30,017 nt of DNA. Source: an uncultured Acetatifactor sp. (GTDB lineage: Bacteria > Bacillota > Clostridia > Lachnospirales > Lachnospiraceae). Position numbers and translations under genes: made by a program. The stretch spans positions 1 to 30,017 of the forward strand of contig CAJUFB010000044.1 of the NCBI GenBank assembly GCA_910585805.1. The letters run 5' to 3'. The notes below the pieces were generated by a model. It ran no database searches, had not been told where the DNA came from, and saw only the letters and a program-made list of their open reading frames with translations. Shown here in pieces: positions 7,638 to 15,661 of the stretch; positions within the stretch are counted from its first letter, which is position 1, and each line of letters opens with the position of its first letter.

Positions 7638-8282
7638 CTACGATAATTTCGTACTCAGCGTCACCCCGTCTCCTACCGGCAGCACCACGGTCTCCAACTC
7701 CGGATGATGCTTCAGTTCATAGAGATATTCCCGCATCCTGGCATGAATCGTGCGGTTCCTTCTGGTCACTGCAAAACGGGATTCCATAACATCCCCATCC
7801 TGCAGCACATTGTCCGACACCAGTAAACCTCCGGGCGCCAACAGCCGCAGCACATCCGGTAGAAAATGGAGATACTGCCCTTTTGCGGCATCCATGAAAA
7901 TCATGTCATATGTGCCTGACAACCCTTTCAAAACCTCCGTTGCATCCCCTTCCAGAAGCGTGATCCTGTCTTCTTTTCCCGCACGCCTGAAATTCTCCCT
8001 GGCAGCCGGAATCCGTTTTTCGTAATTTTCAATGGTAGTAATATGACTGCCTTCCGGCCCGTACTCACTCATCAAGAGTGCGGAAAATCCCACTGCGGTG
8101 CCTACCTCCAAAATCCTGTCCGGCTTTTTGAAGGCAAGGAGAAACTTCAGCAGGCTCTGCATGGATTTCCGTATCACCGGGATCCGGTTCCGCAGCGCCT
8201 CCTTTTCCAGTTCATCCAGAAACGGCGTATTGCCCCTGTCCAGCGAGTCAATGAAGACAGTCATTCTTTCCTCTATGATCAT
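7638..8282 (-). CDS. trmR: tRNA 5-hydroxyuridine methyltransferase (TrmR/YrrM-like class I O-methyltransferase)
   Basis: A 214-residue Rossmann-fold methyltransferase of the catechol/caffeoyl-CoA OMT family. The SAM motif ILEVGTAVGFSALL is at residues 57-70, MIFMDAAKGQY follows at about 127-137, and SDNVLQDGDV gives the metal-binding region. The family alone does not give the substrate. Its position between an MltG-like gene and a U32 peptidase gene matches yrrL-yrrM-yrrO, where YrrM is TrmR, the enzyme that converts ho5U34 to mo5U34. The first ATG is at 8282 (AGAGG about 11 bases upstream); ATG 8264 with AGAGGAAAG close upstream is also possible. A 33-base gap separates it from the MltG-like gene. 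Confidence 0.85.
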   Translation of the reverse strand: MIIEERMTVFIDSLDRGNTPFLDELEKEALRNRIPVIRKSMQSLLKFLLAFKKPDRILEVGTAVGFSALLMSEYGPEGSHITTIENYEKRIPAARENFRRAGKEDRITLLEGDATEVLKGLSGTYDMIFMDAAKGQYLHFLPDVLRLLAPGGLLVSDNVLQDGDVMESRFAVTRRNRTIHARMREYLYELKHHPELETVVLPVGDGVTLSTKLS

Positions 8283-8315
8283 ATCGTATAAAGCCTCTGC
8301 AACCTCTGCTCTGCC

Positions 8316-8711
8316 CTACTCTGCTGTATCCCCGTCTTCCGTCTCCTCTTTCTCGACCACCATGGCAGCCATCATTTCCTCCGCGGTCATGGCGGTGCTC
8401 AGCTCGAAAGTCCCCGGTCCCACATCCTTTGTATATTCGGACAGATAATACTGCATGATGAACAGCTTTGCGTCCCTCACCAGCCCCCTGCTTTCAAACA
8501 ATTCTCCGATTTCCATGGGAGTCATGCTTTCAGTGATGGTCACAGTCACCGTCCGTCCTTCTCCGCTGGACACAGCCGGCTCCGTAAAAATACGGTAACC
8601 ATAGTCATAGCAGATCAGCGCTCCCTGATAAATATAATAAACCACTGCTATGGCAACTACCAGCCTGAAAATCGCTCCTGCTACAGCACCTGCTACATTT
8701 AAAACTTTCAT
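8316..8711 (-). CDS. Short MltG/YceG-like membrane protein lacking the transglycosylase domain
   Basis: About 131 residues. ATG 8711 is chosen because GGGAGG lies 5 bases upstream; the frame is open to 8738 without a ribosome binding site there. One N-terminal membrane helix (around VAGAIFRLVVAIAVVYYI) is followed by an outside domain with VTVTITESMTPMEIGELFES and VGPGTFELSTAMTAEEMM. This is the small LysM-like subdomain pattern at the start of MltG endolytic transglycosylases. The large catalytic domain with its glutamate is missing; the protein ends in an acidic tail. The position equals yrrL (mltG) in Bacillus. It could be a regulatory or scaffold paralog; no downstream catalytic fragment was seen in the 33-base gap before trmR. 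Confidence 0.72.
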   Translation of the reverse strand: MKVLNVAGAVAGAIFRLVVAIAVVYYIYQGALICYDYGYRIFTEPAVSSGEGRTVTVTITESMTPMEIGELFESRGLVRDAKLFIMQYYLSEYTKDVGPGTFELSTAMTAEEMMAAMVVEKEETEDGDTAE

Positions 8712-8760
8712 ATATACCTCCCATGCCGTCAGCGCCATTGAAAACAGCTCTGTTCCTGCT

Positions 8761-10434
8761 TTACACTTCCATAATGATCGGCAATATCATAGGCCGTCTC
8801 TTGGTCTTCTTCCAGACATAATCGCTGAGGGTATCCTTTGTGGTATTTTTCAGCCGCCCCCAGTCCGTGATGCCTCTGTCCAGACATCTCTGAAGCGCCT
8901 CGTCTACGGTCTGCCGTGCTTCTTCTATCAGTTCATCGGATTCTTTTACATACACAAATCCTCTTGACACGATATCAGGCCCTGCCACAAGCTGGCCCTC
9001 CATCCGGTCAAGGCTCATGACCACTACCATAATGCCGTCTTCGGCCAGATGCTGGCGGTCACGAAGCACTACATTTCCAACATCCCCAACACCCAGGCCG
9101 TCCACCAGGATCGTGCCCACGGGCACACGTCCGGTCACCCCGGCGCCGTCCTCGCCCATCTCCAGCACATCGCCGGAGGACAGCACAAAGATATTGTCCT
9201 TATCTATCCCCAGGCTCTGAGCGATCTTCGCCTGGGCCTTCAGATGCTTGATCTCACCGTGTACCGGCACCGCATACCGGGGCCGGATCAGGGAATAGAT
9301 CAGCTTGATCTCTTCCTGGCAGGCATGTCCGGACACATGGGCATCCTGGAAGATAACATCAGCGCCTTTCCGGATCAGTTCGTTGATCACCTTGGTGACG
9401 GATTTCTCATTGCCCGGAATGGGATTGGAGGAAAAGATCACCGTATCCCCCGCGCCTATGGTAATCTTCCGGTGCATGCCTCCCGCCATGCGGCTCAGCG
9501 CTGCCATGCTCTCACCCTGGCTTCCCGTGGTGATGATGACCTGCTTCTCGTCAGGATAGTCCTTCATCTGCTCAATCTCGATCAAAGTGTCATCCGGAAT
9601 GCTGATACACTCCAGATTTCTGGCCGTCTCAATGATGCTCACCATACTGCGGCCCTCCACGCACACCTTGCGCCCGAATTTATAAGCGGAATTGATAATC
9701 TGCTGAACCCTGTCCACATTGGACGCAAAGGTCGCCACAAAGATCCTGGTGTTCTTATGCTCCTCAAACAGCGTGTCAAAAGTCGTTCCCACAGTCCTTT
9801 CGGAGGGCGTAAAACCAGGGCGTTCCGCATTGGTGGAATCGCACATCAGGGCAAGTACCCCTTTTTTGCCCAACTCCGCAAAACGCTGAAGGTCAATGGC
9901 GTCTCCGAAGACAGGCGTGTAGTCCACTTTGAAGTCTCCCGTGTGCACCACGATGCCGGCAGGGGAATAAATTGCCAGCGCCGCGGCATCCACAATACTG
10001 TGATTTGTCTTGATAAACTCCACTCTGAACTGTCCCAGATTGATGGATTGTCCGAATCTTACCACCTTCCTCTTGGTGTTTTTGGTCAGTTCATGTTCCT
10101 TCAGCTTATTTTCAATGATCCCCATGGTCAGCCTGGTGGCATAAACCGGCACATTCAGTTCCCGGAGCACATAGGGAAGCGCCCCGATATGGTCCTCATG
10201 GCCATGGGTGATCACAAACCCCTTGACCTTCTCGATGTTATCCTTCAGGTAGGTCACGTCCGGAATGACAAGGTCGATTCCCAGCATATCATCCGCCGGA
10301 AACGACAGACCGCAGTCTACCACAACAATACTGTCCCCATATTCGAAGGCAGTAATGTTCATACCAATCTGTTCCAGTCCCCCCAGAGGGATCACCTTTA
10401 ACCTGGAACTGCTCTTATTCTCTTTTTTCTTCAA
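8761..10434 (-). CDS. rnj: Ribonuclease J (metallo-beta-lactamase / beta-CASP RNase)
   Basis: A 557-residue cytoplasmic nuclease with endo- and 5'-3' exoribonuclease roles in mRNA decay and rRNA maturation. The zinc motif THGHEDHIG is at residues 76-84, further histidine motifs occur in KTNHSIVDAAAL and HTGDFKVD, and the beta-CASP segments include CDSTNAERPG, TGSQGE and VPVHGEIKHL. The C-terminus ends in RPMILPIIMEV, as in RNase J. The start codon is a TTG at 10432-10434, about 6 bases after GGAGGAG; the only nearby ATG (10446) meets a TGA just before the TTG. It follows the broken fur-family gene and precedes the MltG-like gene, probably in one transcript. Confidence 0.95.
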   Translation of the reverse strand: MKKKENKSSSRLKVIPLGGLEQIGMNITAFEYGDSIVVVDCGLSFPADDMLGIDLVIPDVTYLKDNIEKVKGFVITHGHEDHIGALPYVLRELNVPVYATRLTMGIIENKLKEHELTKNTKRKVVRFGQSINLGQFRVEFIKTNHSIVDAAALAIYSPAGIVVHTGDFKVDYTPVFGDAIDLQRFAELGKKGVLALMCDSTNAERPGFTPSERTVGTTFDTLFEEHKNTRIFVATFASNVDRVQQIINSAYKFGRKVCVEGRSMVSIIETARNLECISIPDDTLIEIEQMKDYPDEKQVIITTGSQGESMAALSRMAGGMHRKITIGAGDTVIFSSNPIPGNEKSVTKVINELIRKGADVIFQDAHVSGHACQEEIKLIYSLIRPRYAVPVHGEIKHLKAQAKIAQSLGIDKDNIFVLSSGDVLEMGEDGAGVTGRVPVGTILVDGLGVGDVGNVVLRDRQHLAEDGIMVVVMSLDRMEGQLVAGPDIVSRGFVYVKESDELIEEARQTVDEALQRCLDRGITDWGRLKNTTKDTLSDYVWKKTKRRPMILPIIMEV

Positions 10435-10452
10435 TCAAATCTCCTCCATCTT

Positions 10453-10894
10453 CTACACAAAACCGTAGAGCCTGACCTCATGATTCACGACTCGAAATCC
10501 GGCAGTCACGGCCTCTTTCCCTTCCAGCCCCTCCAACAAGTCATCCTGAAAGGAAATCACCTTACCGCATTTGATACGGATCAAATGATTATGGCGATGC
10601 TTAATCCGCTTACAGAGCACTCCCCATCTCACAGCGTACAAAACCGTCATCAAAATAAACCCGGTCAATCAGACTCAGCCCGTACAGCAATTGCATTGTT
10701 TTATAAACAGCAGCCTGTCCGGTCTCAGGACAGTCCGCATTTACAAGCTTACCTGTTTTCCTCTCCGACTTTTCAGCGCGAATTCCGGTACTGCAAATAC
10801 AGGGAGTCTTCCTCCCTGCACAATTTCCCGGCCACAGCCTTCGGGCACATACCCGCGCCTCTCTTTTCGTCTTCTCTCCGCTTTCGAAAAACAA
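10453..10894 (-). pseudogene. Fur-family transcriptional regulator, frameshifted
   Basis: Two frames carry one Fur protein. The upstream frame has ADCPETGQAAVYKTMQLL, then LIDRVYFDDGFVRCEMG, and meets a stop at 10610. The downstream frame continues with KHRHNHLIRIKCGKVISF, then VVNHEVRLYGF, and stops at 10453. Removing one base near 10620 joins them. The N-terminal DNA-binding part is also disrupted: pieces such as GEEN and KLVNADCPE lie in different frames. The terminal CxxC-like tail is lost. Fur/PerR-type repressors bind metal and control iron or peroxide genes. In related clostridia I recall a fur-family gene at this place between the DUF1292 gene and rnj. Several lesions make true decay more likely than a single read error. 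Confidence 0.82.
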
Positions 10895-10911
10895 CCTTTT
10901 CTCACAAATCT

Positions 10912-11175
10912 CTACGTAAACTCAACATCCTCAAGCATGTTCTCAAACACGCCTGCCACTGCGGCAAGCTCGTCCTCATCAGACACAACCGTATAAATGC
11001 CTTCTTCTTCCCCGTCTTCGGATGTATCCTTTAAGATCATAGCCTCCCCGTCTCCTTCTTCACGATCGGCGACAAGGATGTAGTCAACACCTCCGAGTCT
11101 GGTCTGCTCCAGCACATAAAAACTTTCCGTCTCACCCTGATCCAGCTGAAACGTTAACTTTTCTGTCTTTGCCAT
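10912..11175 (-). CDS. DUF1292 family protein (YrzB-like)
   Basis: About 87 residues; the start at ATG 11175 (MAKTEKLTFQLDQGE) has GGAG 8 bases upstream. Small acidic cytoplasmic protein with the FYVLEQTRLGGVDYILVAD core and an acidic C-terminus (ASP/GLU-rich), typical of DUF1292. Function is unknown. Placement between ruvX and rnj matches yrzB, and it is probably co-transcribed with ireB and ruvX. Confidence 0.88.
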   Translation of the reverse strand: MAKTEKLTFQLDQGETESFYVLEQTRLGGVDYILVADREEGDGEAMILKDTSEDGEEEGIYTVVSDEDELAAVAGVFENMLEDVEFT

Positions 11176-11217
11176 TCTTCTCACTCCAAAATACACAAAA
11201 ATACATTCTGTAAACAC

Positions 11218-11682
11218 TCACTCGTCACACGTTTTATCAGCAGTGTCTTTCCCCTGCCGACACAGACGGCGGTTGTCCAGATAACCCTGCAGGATCAGGG
11301 TCGCCGCGATCTTATCCACATATTCCCTGCGTTTTTCTCTTCTGACGCCGCTTTCCATCATTACCTTATCTGCCGCTACCGTCGTCAGGCGCTCGTCCCA
11401 CAAGATCACCGGAAGGCCTGTCCTGCGTTCCAGCTTCTCCTGAAATTCTTTTGTAAGCTCTGCACGTTCGCCCGCTGTGGCGTCCATGTTCTTCGGCAGC
11501 CCCAGAACGATTTCCTCTACCTCGTATTCTCCGATCAGCTCTTCTATCCTTGCCATTGTCCGGCGCAGCTTATTTTCCTCCTTGCGGCGGATGATCTCCA
11601 GGCCCTGGGCCGTTATGAGCATGCTGTCGCTCACTGCCACTCCCACTGTCCTGGAACCAAAATCAAGCCCCATGATCCGCAT
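11218..11682 (-). CDS. ruvX: RuvX/YqgF family nuclease (putative pre-16S rRNA nuclease)
   Basis: About 154 residues. ATG 11682 is preferred to the TTG at 11685 because GGAGG sits 8 bases before it. RNase H-fold motifs are intact: MGLDFGSRTVGVAVSD at the N-terminus, IVLGLPKNMDATAGERA in the middle, LWDERLTTVAA and VDKIAATLILQGYLD at the end, including the conserved aspartates. The family is tied to 5'-end maturation of 16S rRNA and was earlier described as a Holliday junction resolvase-like protein. It is 52 bases downstream of ireB, in the Bacillus yrzL-yrrK-yrzB order. Confidence 0.93.
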   Translation of the reverse strand: MRIMGLDFGSRTVGVAVSDSMLITAQGLEIIRRKEENKLRRTMARIEELIGEYEVEEIVLGLPKNMDATAGERAELTKEFQEKLERRTGLPVILWDERLTTVAADKVMMESGVRREKRREYVDKIAATLILQGYLDNRRLCRQGKDTADKTCDE

Positions 11683-11734
11683 CAAAGCTTCCTCCCATTT
11701 CCGTTCCCCGGCATCTGCCTCCCGCAGCTTTTTC

Positions 11735-11998
11735 CTAGTGCCAGCCTTTATTGCGGATGTACTCTTTCAGCAACTCTTCCACCAGCTCATCCCGCTCCAC
11801 TTTCATGATCATACTTCGGGCATTCTTATGGCTGGTGATGTAAGTAGGGTCGCCGCTCATGATATATCCCACGATCTGGTTTACCGGGTTATAACCTTTT
11901 TCCGTTAATGCCTCATAAACAGTAGACAATACAAGCCTGGCTCCCTCTTCGGGTTCCGAGTCTACTTTGAAGTATTGTGTATTTTCCAAATTCTGCAT
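11735..11998 (-). CDS. ireB: IreB family regulatory phosphoprotein (DUF965, YrzL-like)
   Basis: About 87 residues, starting at ATG 11998 with GGAGG 7 bases upstream; the frame is open to 12028 without a better signal. The core (YFKVDSEPEEGARLVLS, YEALTEKGYNPVNQIVGYI, SGDPTYITSHKNARSMI) is diagnostic for the DUF965/IreB family. In enterococci IreB is phosphorylated by the PASTA kinase IreK near its N-terminus and affects cephalosporin tolerance; one threonine (ENTQYF) is available here. It is the first gene of the leftward run and has a predicted promoter about 170 bases upstream. Confidence 0.93.
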   Translation of the reverse strand: MQNLENTQYFKVDSEPEEGARLVLSTVYEALTEKGYNPVNQIVGYIMSGDPTYITSHKNARSMIMKVERDELVEELLKEYIRNKGWH

Positions 11999-12310
11999 AC
12001 CCTTACCTCCATACCGCCGGGAGAGCATTCCCCTTCATGTCACAGCTGACAGCCTTCTTTCCATACTCAGACACCATCACGGCAGGCTGTCCGACTGTTT
12101 CCTGCTGCAAATAAGGTCATCTCCACCTGCCCTGCTCAAAGCGATGAATCTGCATACTTATAATTAATATAACTCATTTGTATGTAAAATTCAAGCCTTG
12201 CCGGATATCCAGCTGGTAATTTTGTGTTTTTTGCATATATTTTGCATCATTTTGGCCGGAAATTCTGACTAATTGCCATCTGCCTGCCTCTAAAATCAGC
12301 GCATCCGCAG
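11999..12310 (-). other. Intergenic leader of the ireB operon, no gene seen
   Basis: This 312-base AT-rich stretch separates mtaB from ireB. It holds a predicted promoter (12166-12194) and, in the transcribed leader, an 8-bp stem formed by 12048-12055 and 12084-12091 around a 28-base loop. No convincing terminator for mtaB was found, so read-through is possible. Confidence 0.55.
12166..12194 (-). promoter_or_regulatory. Predicted sigma-A promoter of the ireB-ruvX operon
   Basis: Minus-strand -35 TTGAAT (12189-12194) and -10 TATATT (12166-12171) are separated by exactly 17 bases. Pointing toward ireB, they leave a leader of about 160 bases. Confidence 0.6.
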
Positions 12311-13783
12311 TCAGATCAGGATCTCATCTGTCAAAAATCCCGTCACCGGCACAGACACGATCCTGTTTTCCTCCAATGAACCTTCCTCCCCATCCACCGC
12401 AATCTTCACATAATCCTTCGTATGTCCCGTCAGCAGCATGCGTCCTTCTATCTCCCGTCGCTCTTCCAGAAGCACCTCCGCTTCTTCTCCTATGTAATGT
12501 TCCCGAAAAGCTCTGGCCTGGAGCTTTGTCAGCTCCAGCAATTCCCCGCTGCGCCGCGCCTTCACTTCCTCCGGCACCTGATCCCCCATGGCGTCAGCTG
12601 CCGTTCCCGTGCGTCTGGAGTATTTAAAGACATGTATCTCATAAAAATTCACCTGATTCAGAAACGATTTGGTCAGAGCAAATTCCTCTTCCGTCTCTCC
12701 CGGGAAACCCACGATCACATCTGTCGTAATGGCCGGATGGTCAAAAAAACGTCTCAGTATTTCCACACTGTTATAGTATTCCCCGGAAGTGTAATGTCTA
12801 TTCATTCTTTTTAAGGTAGCATCGCATCCGCTCTGAAGGGACAGATGAAAATGGGGACAAAGCTTCGGCAATGCCGCCAGCCGCCTGACCGTATCCTCGC
12901 TGATGATCCTTGGTTCCAGGGAGCCCAGGCGTATCCTGTCCAGCCCCGGTATCTCATGAATCTGTTCTATCAGCTCTATCAGCTTACTTCTTCCGTTATA
13001 TCCTGGACCCCTTTTTCGCGTGTCTCCTCCGTTTCCGGACGCCAGCTCCCCGGCGGAGCGTCCCGTGCCCTCACTGTCCTTCCGCACATCACCGCCCGCT
13101 TCCGCTCTATCCGGCTCGTTGGGAAAATCGATCCCATAGGAACTGATATGGATCCCTGTGAGCACTGCCTCCCGATACCCTGCATCCACCAGCCCGCGGA
13201 TCTCCTGTAAAATATCCTCCGCCCGGCGGCTGCGCACCCTGCCTCTGGCATAGGGAATCACGCAGTAAGAGCAGAACTGGTTGCAGCCGTCCTGAATCTT
13301 GATATATGCCCTGGTGTGCTCCGTGGTATGCCGTAGCTGCATTTCCTCATATTCGCAGTTCCTGTTCATATCCATGACGGCAGCGCCGCTAAGTGTTTTG
13401 GACGCCTGCGCACCCGGCCCGCCGCCACCGGCCCGGCGTTCCTCCAGGTATCGCTCCAGAAGCTCCACAATGTCTTTTTTGTGATTATTGCCCACGGCCA
13501 GATCGATGCCGGCATCTTTCTCCACATTCGCCAGCCCGGTCTGCACATAACAGCCCGCCGCCACCACCACCGCATCCGGATTCAGCTGTTTGGCGCGGTG
13601 TAGCATCTGGCGGCTCTTTCGGTCTGCAATGTTGGTAACCGTACAGGTATTCACGATATAGATATCCGCTTTTTCCTCGAAAGGCACAATCTCATAGCCG
13701 TTTTCCCGCAGCTTCTGCCCCATGCCTTCCGTTTCATAGGAATTTACTTTGCAGCCAAGATTGTATAATGCCACAGTTTTCAT
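12311..13783 (-). CDS. mtaB: tRNA (N6-threonylcarbamoyladenosine-37) methylthiotransferase MtaB
   Basis: A radical-SAM methylthiotransferase that converts t6A37 to ms2t6A37 in ANN-decoding tRNAs. The N-terminal cluster cysteines are Cys11 (NLGCKVNSYE), Cys47 (NTCTVTNIADRKSR) and Cys78 (AAGCYVQT). The radical-SAM motif CNQFCSYC gives Cys167, Cys171 and Cys174. LGSLEPR, LQSGCDATLKRMNR and TDVIVGFPGETEEEF are as expected, and a TRAM-like C-terminus follows. It is 490 aa, longer than the roughly 450 usual: residues about 222-266 form a Gly/Arg/Asp-rich insertion just before the KLIELIEQI helix. ATG 13783 has GAGG 8 bases upstream. It is divergent from the HPr-like gene. Confidence 0.94.
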   Translation of the reverse strand: MKTVALYNLGCKVNSYETEGMGQKLRENGYEIVPFEEKADIYIVNTCTVTNIADRKSRQMLHRAKQLNPDAVVVAAGCYVQTGLANVEKDAGIDLAVGNNHKKDIVELLERYLEERRAGGGGPGAQASKTLSGAAVMDMNRNCEYEEMQLRHTTEHTRAYIKIQDGCNQFCSYCVIPYARGRVRSRRAEDILQEIRGLVDAGYREAVLTGIHISSYGIDFPNEPDRAEAGGDVRKDSEGTGRSAGELASGNGGDTRKRGPGYNGRSKLIELIEQIHEIPGLDRIRLGSLEPRIISEDTVRRLAALPKLCPHFHLSLQSGCDATLKRMNRHYTSGEYYNSVEILRRFFDHPAITTDVIVGFPGETEEEFALTKSFLNQVNFYEIHVFKYSRRTGTAADAMGDQVPEEVKARRSGELLELTKLQARAFREHYIGEEAEVLLEERREIEGRMLLTGHTKDYVKIAVDGEEGSLEENRIVSVPVTGFLTDEILI

Positions 13784-13817
13784 AATGTTTCCTCACTTTT
13801 TTTGTACGGTTTTCGCC

Positions 13818-13846
13818 TTGACTTTTGTTATCCCAGCCATTAATAT
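13818..13846 (+). promoter_or_regulatory. Predicted promoter of the HPr-like gene
   Basis: TTGACT at 13818-13823 and TAATAT at 13841-13846 are 17 bases apart on the plus strand. The leader of about 110 bases contains small hairpins, such as TGTCA/TGACA near 13876-13891. Confidence 0.5.
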
Positions 13847-13946
13847 TACTTATAAGAAACTGCATTCATTGTCAGTTTAATGACATGCTTTATCGGAAGC
13901 AATCCCTTCGCTTTCGGTAAAAACCGTGTCAAAGCAGAATATGAGC

Positions 13947-13954
13947 AAGGAGGT
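13947..13954 (+). promoter_or_regulatory. Strong ribosome binding site that fixes a TTG start
   Basis: AAGGAGGT, a near-perfect Shine-Dalgarno, lies 8 bases before the TTG at 13963. The nearby ATG at 13941 is out of frame, so the TTG is the likely start. Confidence 0.8.
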
Positions 13955-13962
13955 ATCGTCCA

Positions 13963-14196
13963 TTGAAAACAGTACAGATCTTTTTAAATTCCATCGACAA
14001 AGTAAAGTCCTTTGTAAATGACATTTCCAAGTTTGATTACGATTTTGACCTGGTATCCGGCAGATACGTTGTGGATGCAAAGTCCATTATGGGAATCTTC
14101 AGTCTGGATCTGTCAAAGCCCATCGACCTGAATATCCATACGGAAGAAGGCGCTGATGAAGTACTGGAATTATTAAATCCTTATATCGTAAAATAA
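13963..14196 (+). CDS. HPr-like protein without the phosphorylatable histidine
   Basis: A 77-residue protein with the C-terminal half of HPr clearly present (VDAKSIMGIFSLDLSKPIDL, then GADEVLELLNPYI). The N-terminal part, where HPr has GLHARPA with the PEP-phosphorylated His15, reads NSIDKVKSFVNDISKF instead; there is no histidine there. The serine of KSIMG, equal to the regulatory Ser46 of HPr, is kept. It therefore cannot act as a normal PTS phosphocarrier. It may be a regulator that mimics HPr(Ser), which is inference. It starts at TTG with an excellent ribosome binding site, has its own promoter, and is transcribed away from mtaB. Confidence 0.82.
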   Translation: MKTVQIFLNSIDKVKSFVNDISKFDYDFDLVSGRYVVDAKSIMGIFSLDLSKPIDLNIHTEEGADEVLELLNPYIVK

Positions 14197-14358
14197 ACAT
14201 CCCATCGCAAACCGTTCATCTGACGCAGGATCTCCGGCGTCGGATTCGGCCTGAAAACGGCAATGCGAAGCCACGTCTCTGTTGTTCAGGCGTTTTACAG
14301 AGCTTCGCGCCGAACAGATTTGCCGGGAAATAACCGACAGTTCCATACAATCCGGCAG

Positions 14359-14389
14359 AAAGCCTCCAGGACAACAGCCCGGAGGCTTT
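14359..14389. terminator. Possible bidirectional terminator between the HPr-like gene and thiI
   Basis: AAAGCCTCC (14359-14367) pairs perfectly with GGAGGCTTT (14381-14389) around a 13-base loop. It lies between convergent genes. The trailing T-tract is short on both strands, so the efficiency is doubtful. The rest of 14197-14418 shows no gene. Confidence 0.55.
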
Positions 14390-14418
14390 AACCGTTTCGC
14401 CGGTTCCTGCCTCCTGTA

Positions 14419-15597
14419 CTATTCCACAACAATCAGTTCTCTGGTATTCAAAGCCGTCTGCACCAGTTCATCGATTCTTTCCTCAAGGTTGCGCTCATGG
14501 CGGCGGATCACATTCACGTTGGGCTTCGTCACGGGATGCCTGGCCACAAAAATGGTACAGCAATCCTCGTAAGGCTGGATGGAAGTCTCAAAGGCATCTA
14601 TTTTCTGGGAAACACTCACGATCTCATTCTTGTCAAACCCGATCAGCGGGCGGTACACAGGCAGCTCGCAGACCTCATTGGTGGCAATTAGGGAATTCAT
14701 GGTCTGGGACGCAACCTGGCCGATGCTTTCCCCGGTGATCAGCCCCAGACAGCCTGTCTCCTTCGCAATATGCTCCGCAATCCGCATCATGTATCGGCGC
14801 ATGATGATGGTCAGTTCCTCATGCGGACATTTCTCGTAAATATAGAGCTGAATATCCGTAAAATTGATCACATGGAGCCATACCGGCCCTGCATATGCGG
14901 ATACGACCCTCGCCAGGTCCACCACCTTCTGCTTTGCCCGCTCACTGGTGTAAGGCGGCGCATGAAAATACACCGCGTCAATCTTCACGCCCCGCTTTGC
15001 GATCATATAGCCGGCCACAGGGGAGTCAATGCCGCCGGACAAAAGCAGCATCGCCTTGCCGCCTGTGCCCACCGGCATACCTCCCGGACCGGGAATTATC
15101 TCCGAATAGATATAAATCTTCTCTCTGATCTCGATATTCAGCAGGATCTGGGGATCGTGCACATCCACAGACATCTCCGGACAGGCATTCAGGATAGCCT
15201 CGCCAATATCCGCATTGATCTCCATGGACTCTTTGGGATAATCCTTCCGCGCCCGCCTGGAATGCACCTTAAAGGTCTTATTTCTGTCCGGATAAACATC
15301 GGTAATGTATCTGATAACTCTGTCACACAGCTTCTCAAAGCCCTCATCCTCAACATATACCACCGGACAGATGCCGGAAATGCCGAATACCTTCTGCAGA
15401 CGTTTTATTGTCTCATCGTAGTCAAATTCTCCCTGAGCATCCACATAGATCCGTCCCTGGGATTTATGAATGAGGAATCTGCCCTCGCACTTTTTCAAAG
15501 CAAACTTGATCTGATGCACCAGGGCATCCTCAAACAGATAGCGATTCTTTCCTTTTATACCGATTTCGGCATATTTTATCAAAAAAGCTGTAAACAT
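14419..15597 (-). CDS. thiI: tRNA 4-thiouridine synthetase ThiI
   Basis: A 392-residue cytoplasmic enzyme with a ferredoxin-like N-terminus, a THUMP domain (about residues 60-165) and an adenylating PP-loop domain with SGGIDSPV at residues 187-194. It transfers sulfur to U8 of tRNA, and in some bacteria also serves thiamine thiazole synthesis. LITGESIGQVASQT and YEDCCTIF, with the catalytic-region cysteines, are present. There is no rhodanese domain, which matches short Bacillus-type ThiI. ATG 15597 has AAGGA 8 bases upstream. It follows the cysteine desulfurase gene by 64 bases, the nifZ-thiI pairing known from Bacillus, so the partner is the likely sulfur donor. Confidence 0.95.
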   Translation of the reverse strand: MFTAFLIKYAEIGIKGKNRYLFEDALVHQIKFALKKCEGRFLIHKSQGRIYVDAQGEFDYDETIKRLQKVFGISGICPVVYVEDEGFEKLCDRVIRYITDVYPDRNKTFKVHSRRARKDYPKESMEINADIGEAILNACPEMSVDVHDPQILLNIEIREKIYIYSEIIPGPGGMPVGTGGKAMLLLSGGIDSPVAGYMIAKRGVKIDAVYFHAPPYTSERAKQKVVDLARVVSAYAGPVWLHVINFTDIQLYIYEKCPHEELTIIMRRYMMRIAEHIAKETGCLGLITGESIGQVASQTMNSLIATNEVCELPVYRPLIGFDKNEIVSVSQKIDAFETSIQPYEDCCTIFVARHPVTKPNVNVIRRHERNLEERIDELVQTALNTRELIVVE

Positions 15598-15661
15598 AAA
15601 TCATCCTTTCTCAGAACGGCGCCTGCCCCGGCAGAAAGTCTTCTTCCCTCTGTGGAAACAG

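Noticed and set aside
9049..10401. Long plus-strand open frame of 450 codons
   Set aside because: It is antisense to the clearly recognised RNase J gene, and its translation looks like no protein family; the length is a composition effect.
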